Origin: Streptosporangium becharense
GTDB lineage: Bacteria; Actinomycetota; Actinomycetes; Streptosporangiales; Streptosporangiaceae
DNA length: 64,000 nucleotides
Direction: 5' to 3'
Assembly: GCF_014204985.1 (NCBI RefSeq)
Contig: NZ_JACHMP010000001.1
Coordinates: 4,960,001 to 5,024,000 of the forward strand
Under the pieces are notes generated by a model. It made no database searches. It saw only the letters and a program-made list of their open reading frames with translations, and was not told the origin of the DNA. The translations under genes and the position numbers were made by a program. Below are positions 1 to 10,611 of this stretch, in pieces (position 1 is the stretch's first letter; each line of letters starts with the position of its first letter).

Positions 1-1822
<1,822 letters not shown>

Positions 1823-1920
1823 TTACTCGCCAGTCACATGGATGCCCTGTGCTTACTCGTAATATGCCGTGAATCATCACCGTGTCCGTAGATTCCGGGC
1901 GGTGACCCCTGGACAAATAT

Positions 1921-1934
1921 TAGAATACGTTCTA
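1921..1934. promoter_or_regulatory. KstR-type operator upstream of the igr-like operon
   Basis: TAGAATACGTTCTA is palindromic (arms TAGAA/TTCTA) and matches TnnAACnnGTTnnA except for one C-to-T change. It lies about 130 bp before the first dehydrogenase gene in an unusually AT-rich stretch, consistent with an operator over the operon promoter. Confidence 0.7.
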
Positions 1935-2061
1935 CTTTTCGGATCGGCTGACGTGGGCGTCACGGCTTGCGGCCCCGGTTGCCGGCGACATCGCCCGCGT
2001 CCACGACGAGTTCATCCAGCACGGCTTCATCCGGCACGGCCGACGGCACCCTGGAGCGCCA

Positions 2062-3147
2062 GTGGACTTCGACCTCGACGAGACACAGACCGAACTGCGC
2101 GACCTCGCGGCGAACCTGCTCAGCCGTGAGGCGGCCCCGGCCAGGATCGACGCCCACGAGGCGAGCGGCGCCCCGTACGACGCCGGCCTGTGGGGCTCCC
2201 TCGCCCGCGCCGGGCTGCTCGGCGCCTGCCTTCCCGAGGAGGCGGGCGGCGCGGGGCTCGGGCCGGTGGAGACGGCCGTCATCCTGCGGGAGGCCGGTGC
2301 CCGGGTGGCACCGGTCCCCTTGGAGCAGAGCCTGGTCGCCGCGCAGGTGATCGCCCGCTACGGCTCTTCCGAGCAGCGCGAGGCGCTGGCCCCGCTCGCC
2401 GCGGGCGAGATCGTGCTGGCCGCCGCGCTGAACGAGCCCGGACGCGACCTCGGCGCCGTGCCCACGACCACCGCCCGTGCCCGCGGCGACGGTTGGACGC
2501 TGGACGGCGCCACCGGCACGGTCCCCTACGCCGCCCAGGCCGCGGCGGTGCTGGTCCCCGCCGCCACCGGCGACGGCGTCGGCCTGTTCCTGGTCGACCC
2601 CGCGGCGGCGGCCCCGCGGCCGGTGCCCGTCTCCACGGGAGAGCCCGCCGCGGCGCTCACCCTGCGCGACACCCCCGGACGGCCGGTCGGCGCACCCGAT
2701 GGCCGGGCGGCGGACGGGCTGCGCCGGCTGGCGCTGGCCGGGATCGTCGCCGTCGCCTCCGGCGTGCTGGACGGGGCGCTGGCGCTCACCACGGAGTACA
2801 TCCGGACCCGCAGGCAGTTCGGCCGCGCGCTGGCCGAGTTCCAGGCGGTGACCATGCAGATCGCCGACGTCTACATCGCCGCCCGCGCTCTCGACGTGGC
2901 CGTGTGGTCCGGGGTGTGGCGGCTGGCCCGCGGCGCCGACGAGGAGGCCGAGGCGGACCTGGCCGTCGCCGCCCTGACCGCCGCCGAACCGGCGCTCCGC
3001 GCGCTCTACACCTGCCAGCACCTGCACGGGGGAATCGGAGTGGACGTGACCTACCCGCTGCACCGCTACTTCGCCTGGGGCAGGCACCACGCCCACCTGC
3101 TGGGCGGTGCGGAGGCCCGGCTCGACGCGATCGGAGCGCTCGTCTGA
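2062..3147 (+). CDS. fadE28: Acyl-CoA dehydrogenase, ChsE1/FadE28-like subunit
   Basis: Acyl-CoA dehydrogenase of 361 aa. It likely pairs with the next gene product as the alpha2beta2 enzyme that desaturates the 3-carbon sterol side chain as its CoA thioester. Family features are the N-terminal helical domain, the middle beta domain, and a C-terminal domain with FGRALAEFQAV and the QHLHGGIGVD segment. It lacks the catalytic-Glu motif seen in its partner, as expected of the accessory subunit. The GTG start at 2062 has a TGGAG site upstream. Its stop overlaps the next start (TGATG), implying translational coupling. Gene order from here to 7019 is that of the mycobacterial igr operon, without cyp125. 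Confidence 0.88.
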   Translation: MDFDLDETQTELRDLAANLLSREAAPARIDAHEASGAPYDAGLWGSLARAGLLGACLPEEAGGAGLGPVETAVILREAGARVAPVPLEQSLVAAQVIARYGSSEQREALAPLAAGEIVLAAALNEPGRDLGAVPTTTARARGDGWTLDGATGTVPYAAQAAAVLVPAATGDGVGLFLVDPAAAAPRPVPVSTGEPAAALTLRDTPGRPVGAPDGRAADGLRRLALAGIVAVASGVLDGALALTTEYIRTRRQFGRALAEFQAVTMQIADVYIAARALDVAVWSGVWRLARGADEEAEADLAVAALTAAEPALRALYTCQHLHGGIGVDVTYPLHRYFAWGRHHAHLLGGAEARLDAIGALV

Positions 3148-4301
3148 TGCTGATCGACCTGACCCCCGGGCAGAAGAGGCTCCGCGACGAACTGCGCGAG
3201 TACTTCCGGGCCTGCCTGACCGCCGACGACCGCCGGGAGATCGCCTCCGACCCGTTCGGCCGCACCTACATGGAGCACTGCCGCAGGCTCGGCCGTGACG
3301 GCAAGCTCGGCCTGGGCTGGCCGAAGGAGTACGGCGGCGGCGGGTACGGCCCGCTGGAGCAGCAGATCTTCGCCAACGAGATCGCCCGCGCCGAGGTGCC
3401 GTACCCGATCATCACGGTCCAGACCGTCGGCCCGACCCTCATGCAGTACGGCACCCCGCGGCAGAAGGACTTCTTCCTGCCGCGCATCCTGGCCGGGGAG
3501 TGCCACTTCGCGATCGGCTACACCGAACCGGAGGCCGGGACCGACCTGGCGTCCCTGCGCACCACCGCGGTCCGCGACGGGGACCACTACGTGGTCAACG
3601 GCCAGAAGACCTTCACCTCCGGCGCGCACCACGCCCAGTACATCTGGCTCGCCGCCCGCACCGACCCGGAGGCCGGGAAGCACCGCGGCATCACCATGAT
3701 GATCGTCGACTGCTCCGACCCGGGCTTCTCGTGGACGCCGATCACCACGATGGACGGACGGCACCACACCAACTCCACCTACTACTCCGACGTGCGGGTG
3801 CCTGCGGACATGGTCGTGGGGGAGGAGAACAAGGGCTGGGACCTGATCGTCAACCAGCTCAACCATGAGCGTGTCACCCTCGGCCCGGCGGGCAACATCG
3901 CTCACACCTACGACCGGTTCCTGGCCTGGGCCCGCCGCACCGGCCGGGCCGACGAACCGGCCGTACGCCGGGCGCTCGGCCGGATCCACGCCTACCTCCG
4001 CACCAACGAGCTGCTGAACTGGCAGGTCGCGGCCAACATGGATCTCGGCTGGCTGGGAGCCCCCGACGCCTCGGCCACCAAGATCTACGGCTCCGAGCGG
4101 CTGCAGGAGGTCGGCCGGATCGTCGGGGAGGTCCTGGCCCGTTTCGGCGACCCGTCCGATCCGGAGACCGCGGACCTCATGGAGCGCGTCGACCGCGGCG
4201 CCAAGGGCGGCCTCGTCCTCACCTTCGGCGGTGGCGTCAACGAGGTCCAGCGTGAGCTGATCGCCATGCTCGGCCTCAACCTGCCGAGGCCGCCCCGATG
4301 A
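3147..4301 (+). CDS. fadE29: Acyl-CoA dehydrogenase, ChsE2/FadE29-like catalytic subunit
   Basis: Acyl-CoA dehydrogenase of 384 aa. The ATG overlaps the preceding stop by one base. FAD-binding features include YTEPEAGTDLASL and NGQKTFTSGAHHAQY. The sequence NHERVTL puts a glutamate at residue 241, the position I recall for the catalytic base of the mycobacterial ChsE1-ChsE2 enzyme. It is probably the catalytic half of a heterotetramer with the preceding product, each subunit completing half of the FAD sites. The end overlaps chsH2 by 4 nt (ATGA). A frame open much further upstream shadows the previous gene; the start chosen here is supported by the overlap and the family N-terminus. Confidence 0.9.
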   Translation: MLIDLTPGQKRLRDELREYFRACLTADDRREIASDPFGRTYMEHCRRLGRDGKLGLGWPKEYGGGGYGPLEQQIFANEIARAEVPYPIITVQTVGPTLMQYGTPRQKDFFLPRILAGECHFAIGYTEPEAGTDLASLRTTAVRDGDHYVVNGQKTFTSGAHHAQYIWLAARTDPEAGKHRGITMMIVDCSDPGFSWTPITTMDGRHHTNSTYYSDVRVPADMVVGEENKGWDLIVNQLNHERVTLGPAGNIAHTYDRFLAWARRTGRADEPAVRRALGRIHAYLRTNELLNWQVAANMDLGWLGAPDASATKIYGSERLQEVGRIVGEVLARFGDPSDPETADLMERVDRGAKGGLVLTFGGGVNEVQRELIAMLGLNLPRPPR

Positions 4302-5365
4302 CGGCGACGGCGGGCCGCGGCACCCCGCACGACCGGCTGACCGCGCTGGCCGACCGGCGGATCGCGGAGGGGGAGACCAGGGGACTGCCGGCGGCCGACC
4401 CGGTGAACCTGCCGATGATCCGGCACTGGGCCGACGCCATGGGGGACGCCAACCCGCTCCACACCGACCCGGAGGCCGCCGCGGCCGGGGTGCACGGGGA
4501 GATCACGGCGCCTCCCGCGATGATCCAGGTCTGGACGATGCCCGGCGTGCGGCGGGACGCCCCCAGGGCACCCACGCCGGTGGACGACGTGCTCGCGATG
4601 CTGGACGCGGACGGCTACACCGGCGTGGTCGCCACCGACTGCGAGCAGACCCACCACCGTTACCTGCGGCTCGGCGAGCGGCCGGTCCCGGCCACCCGGC
4701 TGTCCGCGCTGGCCGGGCCCAAGAAGACCGCCCTCGGCGAGGGCTACTTCGTCACCTGGAACGTCACCTGGTACTCCGATGACGAGGCGGTGGCCGAGAT
4801 GCTCTTCCGGGTGCTGAAGTTCCGGCCTCCCGCCGGAGCCGGGAGGCGGACGGCGGCGCGTGAGCCGCATCCGATGGCCGCGGCCGGCACCGGAACCGGT
4901 GGGGAGGCGGCGGCCGGCACCGGAACCGGTGCCGATGGGAATGCGGCGGCCGGCCCGTACCCGCTGCGGCCCGCGGTCAACGCCGACACCGCCTTCTTCT
5001 GGGAAGGCGCCGCCGTCGGGGAGCTCCGCGTCCAGAGGTGCGCGGACTGCGGCCTGCTGCGGCATCCGCCGGGCCCGGTCTGCCCCTCGTGCCGTTCGGC
5101 CGCCCGCACGCACGTGACCGCGAGCGGCCGGGGCGAGGTGTACAGCTACGTCGTCCATCACAACCCGCCGGTCCCGGGGCTGCGGACGCCTTTCGTGGTC
5201 GCCGTGGTGGAACTGCCGGAAGGGGTGCGGATCGTGGGCAACGTGGTGGACTGTCCCCCCGCGGAGGTGAGGATCGGCATGGCGGTGCGGGTGACGTACC
5301 GGCGGATGGACGAGGAGTTGACCCTGCCGGTGTGGGTGCCGGTGCCGGCCCCCGGGGAGGCGTGA
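4298..5365 (+). CDS. chsH2: Enoyl-CoA hydratase/aldolase-partner subunit ChsH2 (MaoC + DUF35)
   Basis: Two-domain protein of 355 aa. Residues 1 to about 180 are a MaoC-like hot-dog domain. A repetitive Ala/Gly/Thr linker follows, containing two near-identical AAAGTGTG blocks at about 195-220. The C-terminal part is a DUF35 domain with a rubredoxin-like zinc ribbon (CADCGLLRHPPGPVCPSC) and an OB fold. In the igr system the MaoC half pairs with ChsH1 to hydrate the 3-carbon side-chain enoyl-CoA, and the DUF35 half binds the aldolase Ltp2. Four-base overlaps on the upstream side and one-base overlap with chsH1 keep the stoichiometry coupled. The duplicated linker motif is longer than needed and looks like recent repeat expansion. 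Confidence 0.9.
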   Translation: MTATAGRGTPHDRLTALADRRIAEGETRGLPAADPVNLPMIRHWADAMGDANPLHTDPEAAAAGVHGEITAPPAMIQVWTMPGVRRDAPRAPTPVDDVLAMLDADGYTGVVATDCEQTHHRYLRLGERPVPATRLSALAGPKKTALGEGYFVTWNVTWYSDDEAVAEMLFRVLKFRPPAGAGRRTAAREPHPMAAAGTGTGGEAAAGTGTGADGNAAAGPYPLRPAVNADTAFFWEGAAVGELRVQRCADCGLLRHPPGPVCPSCRSAARTHVTASGRGEVYSYVVHHNPPVPGLRTPFVVAVVELPEGVRIVGNVVDCPPAEVRIGMAVRVTYRRMDEELTLPVWVPVPAPGEA

Positions 5366-5775
5366 TGCGGACGTTCACCGCGGACCAGGCCGGCGTCGGC
5401 ACCGTCCTGCCGGAACTGGCCGTCGAGCTGACCCCCACCCTGATCATCTCCACCGCGCTGGCGACCATGGACTTCACCCCGGTGCACCATGACGTCGAGG
5501 GAGCCAGGGCACAGGGGGCGAAGGACATCTTCCTCAACATCCTGACCACGATGGGCCTCGTCGAACGCTACGTCACCGACTGGACCGGCCCGGAGGCGAT
5601 CATCCGCGGTATCAAGGTCCGGCTCGGCGTCCCGGCGTACGCGGGTGACCGGCTGACCTTCACCGGGTCGGTGACCGCTCACGAGGGCGACGAGTTCACC
5701 GTCGGAGTCCGCGGCCGGGTCGGTCTCGGCGACCACGCCTCCGGCACCGTCAGGTTCTCCCTCCCCGCCCGCTGA
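5365..5775 (+). CDS. chsH1: Enoyl-CoA hydratase subunit ChsH1 (MaoC)
   Basis: Single hot-dog MaoC domain of 136 aa, the usual ChsH1 length. The hydratase-2-type Asp/His region is visible as DFTPVHHDVEGA near residues 33-44, so this is probably the catalytic hydratase subunit while the ChsH2 MaoC half is structural. The ATG shares its A with the TGA of chsH2 (TGATG). A frame open upstream to 5038 overlaps chsH2 and is not a plausible start. With ChsH2 and Ltp2 it completes hydration followed by retro-aldol release of propionyl-CoA from the sterol side chain. Confidence 0.9.
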   Translation: MRTFTADQAGVGTVLPELAVELTPTLIISTALATMDFTPVHHDVEGARAQGAKDIFLNILTTMGLVERYVTDWTGPEAIIRGIKVRLGVPAYAGDRLTFTGSVTAHEGDEFTVGVRGRVGLGDHASGTVRFSLPAR

Positions 5776-5846
5776 GCCGCCCGCCGGCCCGCGCGCTGAT
5801 CGGCCCGCCCGCGTCACCCCACCATCGTGAGAAAGGACTCACCAGC

Positions 5847-7019
5847 GTGGTCTCCTTTTCGGGTCGCACGGCCGTCGCCGGCATCGGCGCGACCGAGTTC
5901 TCCAAGCAGTCGGGGCGATCAGAGCTCCGGCTCGCCGCCGAGGCGGTGTTCGCGGCCCTCGACGACGCGGGCCTGGCTCCCTCGGACGTGGACGGGCTGG
6001 TCACCTACACCCAGGACGCCAACCAGGAGATCGCCGTCGCCCGTGAGGTGGGCATCGGCGACCTGTCGTTCTTCTCCCGCGTCCACTACGGCGGCGGCGC
6101 CGCGTGCGGCACGGTGCTGCACGCGGCGATGGCCGTCGCCACCGGGGTCGCCGAGACCGTGGTCTGCTACCGGGCGTTCAACGAACGCTCCGGGCACAGG
6201 TTCGGCCGGCCCGACGCCCGGATCGCGGGCGAACCCTCCTCGCAGGGCCTGGAGATGAGCTGGCACGTGCCGTACGGGCTGATGACCCCCGCAGCCTGGG
6301 TCGCCATGTTCGCCCGGCGCTACATGCACACCTACGGCGCCACCTCCGAGGACTTCGGCCGGGTGGCGGTCGCGATGCGCAGGCACGCGGCCGTCAACCC
6401 CGCCGCGTGGTTCCACGGACGCCCGATCACGCTCCGGGAGCACCAGGAGTCGAAGTGGATCGTGGAACCGCTGCACCTGCTCGACTGCTGCCAGGAGAGC
6501 GACGGCGCGGTGGCCCTGGTGGTCACCTCCGCCGAGCGGGCACGGGACCTGCGCAGGTCACCCGCTCTGGTCACCGCCGCGGCCCAGGGGTCGGGCGCCG
6601 GCCAGATGATGATGACCAGCTACTACCGGGACGACATGACCGGCCTGCCGGAGATGGGGGTGGTCGGCCGCCGGCTCTGGGAGCAGTCCGGCCTCGGCCC
6701 GGCGGACGTGCAGACCGCGATCCTGTACGACCACTTCACCCCGTTCGTCCTCACCCAGCTGGAGGAGCTGGGCTTCTGCGGGCGGGGGGAGGCCCGCGAC
6801 TACGTGGCCGACGGCGGCATCGAGATCGACGGCCGCCTGCCGGTCAACCCGCACGGCGGCCAGCTCGGTGAGGCGTACATCCACGGTATGAACGGCATCG
6901 CCGAGGCCGTCCGGCAGGTGCGGGGCACCTCGGCCAACCAGGTCGCGGGGGTGCGCCACGTGCTGGTCACCGCCGGGACCGGCGTCCCCACCAGCGGGCT
7001 GATCTTGTCGGCCGGGTGA
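5847..7019 (+). CDS. ltp2: Steroid side-chain retro-aldolase Ltp2 (thiolase fold)
   Basis: Thiolase-superfamily protein of 390 aa that in the igr pathway cleaves 17-hydroxy side-chain CoA to propionyl-CoA plus the 17-keto steroid, acting with the DUF35 domain of ChsH2. GTG start at 5847 after a GAAAGGA site at 5831-5837. The thiolase nucleophile cysteine is not conserved as in true thiolases. Tyr294 (AILYDHF) and Tyr344 (GEAYIHG) fall at the numbers I recall as catalytic tyrosines in the Thermomonospora curvata enzyme. It is last in the operon and converges on the next gene across a strong hairpin. Confidence 0.9.
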   Translation: MVSFSGRTAVAGIGATEFSKQSGRSELRLAAEAVFAALDDAGLAPSDVDGLVTYTQDANQEIAVAREVGIGDLSFFSRVHYGGGAACGTVLHAAMAVATGVAETVVCYRAFNERSGHRFGRPDARIAGEPSSQGLEMSWHVPYGLMTPAAWVAMFARRYMHTYGATSEDFGRVAVAMRRHAAVNPAAWFHGRPITLREHQESKWIVEPLHLLDCCQESDGAVALVVTSAERARDLRRSPALVTAAAQGSGAGQMMMTSYYRDDMTGLPEMGVVGRRLWEQSGLGPADVQTAILYDHFTPFVLTQLEELGFCGRGEARDYVADGGIEIDGRLPVNPHGGQLGEAYIHGMNGIAEAVRQVRGTSANQVAGVRHVLVTAGTGVPTSGLILSAG

Positions 7020-7032
7020 TCCGGTGTTCCCG

Positions 7033-7060
7033 GCCGCGTCCGCCGGTCGGCGGACGCGGC
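7033..7060. terminator. Bidirectional terminator hairpin between convergent genes
   Basis: Perfect inverted repeat GCCGCGTCCGCCG / CGGCGGACGCGGC with a 2-nt loop, lying in the 52-nt gap between the ltp2 stop and the stop of the convergent sigma-like gene. No clear U-tract on either side, as is usual in very GC-rich actinobacteria. Confidence 0.7.
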
Positions 7061-7071
7061 GGGGCACGGGC

Positions 7072-9210
7072 TCACGGGGTGATGATCATGGGTACCGCGA
7101 AGAAGACGATCATGGCGATCGTCACCGCGATGAGGAAGCCGATCAACTCCCAGGCCCAGTCGTGGTGCCTGGCCTTCGCCCGGTGCTTGCGCCGTGCGCG
7201 GTGGCTCGCCCGCCTGGGGGACGCGGCCCGTCCACCGGAGGCGGCCGCCCGTCTGCCGGACGTCGCCCGCCCGCGTCCGCCGGCCCGGGCGGGGGCCGTG
7301 GGCGGGGCGGGGGGCGGGGTCGCGGGCGTCGACAGGGCGGCGGGGGAGACCTCCACCCCGGCCGGGGGCGGGGAGGTGGACTCGATCCCGGGGACGGGGG
7401 CCGGCCCGGCCTCGGTGCCGTCCCATGATCCGCTGTGTGGTGCGAGGTCGGGTGGGGTGGGGCTGTGTGGTGCGAGGCCGTGCGGGGTGGGGCTGTGCGA
7501 CGGGGGCTCGTCGACCAGGTCGTCCCGCATGACCCACCGGGGCAGGCGCAGCGGGGAGCGGCCGGCCGCGGAGACGGGCGGGGACGGCTGGGCGGTGCCC
7601 GGCCGGGTGCCGTGGGCGGTGCCCGGAGCGGGGTCCTGAGCACCGGAAACGGACGAGTGGTCCCGCTGCTCCGCCGGACGGGAAGGGCTCACCGGGTCGG
7701 GTAGGCCCACCGGGCGGGGAAGGTTCAGCGACTCGGAAGGGCCCACCGGGCGGGGAAGGTTCAGCGACTCGGGAAGGCCCACCGGGCGGGGGAGGTCCAG
7801 CGGGGCCCGATCCTGCTTCCGCTCGCGCTCGGATTCGCGCTCACGCTCGGCGAGGGCGTCCAGTTGGTCGGTCTGCAGTGGCCAGCCGGGCAGGGGGAGC
7901 GCGGAGGGCGGAGCGTCGAGCGCGGTCGCGGGAGACGGCGCGGCAGCCTCATCACGCGGCGGGGCGATCTCATCACGCGGCGGGGCGGTCTCGCCGTCCG
8001 GCGGAGCGGAGCCGTCGCGCGACGAAGCGGCCTCACCGGGTGGCGAAGCGGCCTCACCGGGTGGCGAAGCGGCCCTGTCGGGTGGCGAAGCGGCCTCGCC
8101 GGGTGGCGAAGCGACCTTGTCGCGTGGGGCCGCGGCGACCAGCCTGTCGGTGTGGGGGCGGATGGCCCGCGTCCGCGGGGAGGGCGGGTGGAGCAGGTCG
8201 TCGTGCGGCGCGAAGTCGTCGAGCACGTCCCCGGGGACCGGAGCGGACATCGGCCTCTCCCCGCGCGGCCGGGGACGCTGGGGCCTGCGACGGCGTGGCC
8301 GGACAGCCGCCTCGTCGAGGGCGTCGAGCATCGGGCCGCGGAGCTTGGGCATCGGCTCGGTGCTGGCCTCGTGGGCGGAGACCTCGTCCGGGTTCGGCGG
8401 CGCGAAGGGGTCGGGGAAGCGGTCCTCCGTCGCGGGCTCCGGGAACGCGGCCGTTTCCGGGAACGCGGCCGGACTCTCTGACGCGGCGCCGCCGGCACCC
8501 GGCGCCGGCGACGCGGTCGCGTCCCGCGGTGCGGTGCCGCCGGTGTCGGGGACCGGCCACGCGGGGGTCGTCGGCCACAGCTGCTTGACCCGCGGCGAGG
8601 GGGAGCGCCGGGCGGTGATGACCGGTGCCGCCTGGGGCCCCAGCACGACGGCGCGCAGGCCCGCGGGCGGGGTGGCCCAGGGGGCGAGGTTGAGCACGTC
8701 GCGGACCGGCGCGACGGTCAGGGCGCCGAACACCTCTCTCAGCGGGTCGGGGATCCGCGTCGCCGCCAGGGCGGTGGTCAGCGACCGGGCGAAGCCCCGG
8801 CAGGCGCTCACCGTGAGCTCGTCGGCGGTGTCGGCGGCCACGTCGAGCACCCAGGACAGCTCGGCCGTGTCCAGTTCGCGCACGCCCGACAGGTAGAGCA
8901 CCTCGCGCTGGTGCGGACGCATCTCGCGCAGGACACGGTCGACGAAGGCGACCGCCGGGTCCAGGTCCGTCCGGGGAGGGCAGTAGACGATGTCGCGCAG
9001 GTAGATCTCGCGGCGGGCGAGCGCGTACAGCGCTGCGCGCGGCGGCTCGACGGCCTGGACGCCGGAGAAGACGGCCGCCAGCACCTCCGCGGCGGAGCCG
9101 GCGTCACCCAGCTGGTCGTGGCAGTAGGCGAACAGTCCTGCGGCGTGACGGTCGTAGAGCTCGGCGATCAGTTCGCCGCGCGAGCGCTGACCGAGGAGCT
9201 GTTGGGTCAC
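7072..9210 (-). CDS. Membrane-anchored ECF-sigma-like protein
   Basis: 712 aa in three parts. Residues 1 to about 190 resemble ECF sigma factors: a region-2-like helix set (LIAELYDRHAAGLFAYCHDQL...AAEVLAAVF) and a region-4-like segment (MRPHQREVLYLSGV...). About 450 residues of Pro/Ala/Ser-rich disorder follow, with tandem ASPPGEA and LPRPVG repeats. The C-terminus is very basic (RRASHRARRKHRAKARHH) followed by one hydrophobic helix near residues 690-709 ending in PMIITP. The predicted topology is cytosolic sigma-like head, long tether and tail anchor. No anti-sigma gene is adjacent. Region 4 is degenerate, so it may not be a working sigma factor. Function unknown; the domain reading is by eye. 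Confidence 0.7.
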   Translation of the reverse strand: MTQQLLGQRSRGELIAELYDRHAAGLFAYCHDQLGDAGSAAEVLAAVFSGVQAVEPPRAALYALARREIYLRDIVYCPPRTDLDPAVAFVDRVLREMRPHQREVLYLSGVRELDTAELSWVLDVAADTADELTVSACRGFARSLTTALAATRIPDPLREVFGALTVAPVRDVLNLAPWATPPAGLRAVVLGPQAAPVITARRSPSPRVKQLWPTTPAWPVPDTGGTAPRDATASPAPGAGGAASESPAAFPETAAFPEPATEDRFPDPFAPPNPDEVSAHEASTEPMPKLRGPMLDALDEAAVRPRRRRPQRPRPRGERPMSAPVPGDVLDDFAPHDDLLHPPSPRTRAIRPHTDRLVAAAPRDKVASPPGEAASPPDRAASPPGEAASPPGEAASSRDGSAPPDGETAPPRDEIAPPRDEAAAPSPATALDAPPSALPLPGWPLQTDQLDALAERERESERERKQDRAPLDLPRPVGLPESLNLPRPVGPSESLNLPRPVGLPDPVSPSRPAEQRDHSSVSGAQDPAPGTAHGTRPGTAQPSPPVSAAGRSPLRLPRWVMRDDLVDEPPSHSPTPHGLAPHSPTPPDLAPHSGSWDGTEAGPAPVPGIESTSPPPAGVEVSPAALSTPATPPPAPPTAPARAGGRGRATSGRRAAASGGRAASPRRASHRARRKHRAKARHHDWAWELIGFLIAVTIAMIVFFAVPMIITP

Positions 9211-9507
9211 GGGACCGGCTTCCTCTGGTGGTTCGGCGATCGGTGGTGAGCGGTGCGGCTGTGACGTCGGTGACGCACGGTGCCGGAGGGATCAACTCCA
9301 GCGATGTGGGTAATCATGTCAAGCCGGGGCATCTCCCGCACTACTGAATGCCCATTTGGCGAGAAATACACATGTTGATCTAGCTCATCGATCTTCCAGG
9401 GAAAAGCCAGGAAGACAGATCGGATAAGTGGGACATAGGCTGACTCGTGCGGGATCATGGGGCGGCTGGGCAGGGAGCCGTGGCCCTGCGAAAACAAGAG
9501 GTTGCGC

Positions 9508-10611
9508 ATGATCACATTCAATGGTGTCACCAAGCGCTACGCCGACGGGACCGTCGCCGTGGACGGTCTGAGCCTCGACGTGCACACCGGGGGGATAACG
9601 GTCTTCGTCGGCCCGTCCGGATGCGGCAAGACGACGTCCCTCCGGATGATCAACCGGATGATCGACCCGACCGAGGGCCAGATCCTCCTGGACGGCGTCG
9701 ACGTCACGACGATCGACCCGCCGACGCTGCGCCGGGGCATCGGCTACGTCATCCAGCAGGCAGGGCTCTTCCCGCACCGCAAGATCGTCGACAACGTGGC
9801 GACGGTGCCCCAGCTGCTGGGCTGGAGCAGGAAACGGGCACGTGACCGGGCCATGGAGTTGCTCGAACGCGTCGGCCTCGACCTGAAGCTGGCCGACCGC
9901 TATCCCTTCCAGCTCTCCGGCGGCCAGCAGCAGCGCGTCGGCGTGGCCCGCGCGCTGGCGGCCGACCCGCCGGTGCTGCTGATGGACGAGCCGTTCAGCG
10001 CCGTCGACCCGATCGTGCGCACGAGCCTTCAGGAGGAGCTGCTGCGGCTCCAGTCCGAGCTGCGCAAGACCATCGTGTTCGTCACCCACGACATCGACGA
10101 GGCCGTCAAGCTCGGCGACCGGGTGGCGGTCCTGCGCGTCGGCGGCCGGCTGGCCCAGCTCGACGACCCGGCGACGCTGCTGGCCCGCCCCGCCGACGAC
10201 TTCGTCCGCGAGTTCCTCGGCCGTGACCGCGGCATCCGGCGGCTGTCGTTCATCTCCGCCGAGGGGATCGCGCTCCGCGCCGACCTGCTCGTCCCCGCCA
10301 CCGCCGACGTGTCGGCCGTGCGCGACGCCGGCGAGCCCTGGCTGGCCGTGGTGGACGGCGACGGGCGCCCGCTGGGCTGGGCCGCCGCCAAGGACCTGCC
10401 CGACTCCGGCACCGTGGCCGACGCGGACCTCGTCCCGTCCGGGACGTTCGTCGCCGGACGCGACTCGATGCGCGCCGCGCTGGACGCGACGCTGCTGTCC
10501 CCGGCGGGCAACGCCGTCGCCGTGGACGAGTCGGGCCGGGCCGTGGGCGTCGTCACCCGCGAGGCGCTCGACGAGGCGCTGGCCGGGACGGCGGGAGGCG
10601 CCCGTGGATGA
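9508..10611 (+). CDS. Osmoprotectant ABC transporter ATPase (OpuCA/ProV type)
   Basis: ATP-binding subunit of 367 aa of a glycine betaine/choline/carnitine-type importer. Walker A is GPSGCGKTTSLRMINRM, the signature is LSGGQQQRVGVARAL, and Walker B is VLLMDEPFSAVDP. After about residue 240 comes a CBS-like regulatory region, typical of ProV/OpuCA proteins that sense ionic strength. I prefer the ATG at 9508 (MITFNGVTKRY) preceded by AGAGG over the longer frame from 9457, because it matches the family N-terminus. It overlaps the first permease gene by 8 nt. The operon order is ATPase, permease, permease, binding protein. Confidence 0.9.
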   Translation: MITFNGVTKRYADGTVAVDGLSLDVHTGGITVFVGPSGCGKTTSLRMINRMIDPTEGQILLDGVDVTTIDPPTLRRGIGYVIQQAGLFPHRKIVDNVATVPQLLGWSRKRARDRAMELLERVGLDLKLADRYPFQLSGGQQQRVGVARALAADPPVLLMDEPFSAVDPIVRTSLQEELLRLQSELRKTIVFVTHDIDEAVKLGDRVAVLRVGGRLAQLDDPATLLARPADDFVREFLGRDRGIRRLSFISAEGIALRADLLVPATADVSAVRDAGEPWLAVVDGDGRPLGWAAAKDLPDSGTVADADLVPSGTFVAGRDSMRAALDATLLSPAGNAVAVDESGRAVGVVTREALDEALAGTAGGARG

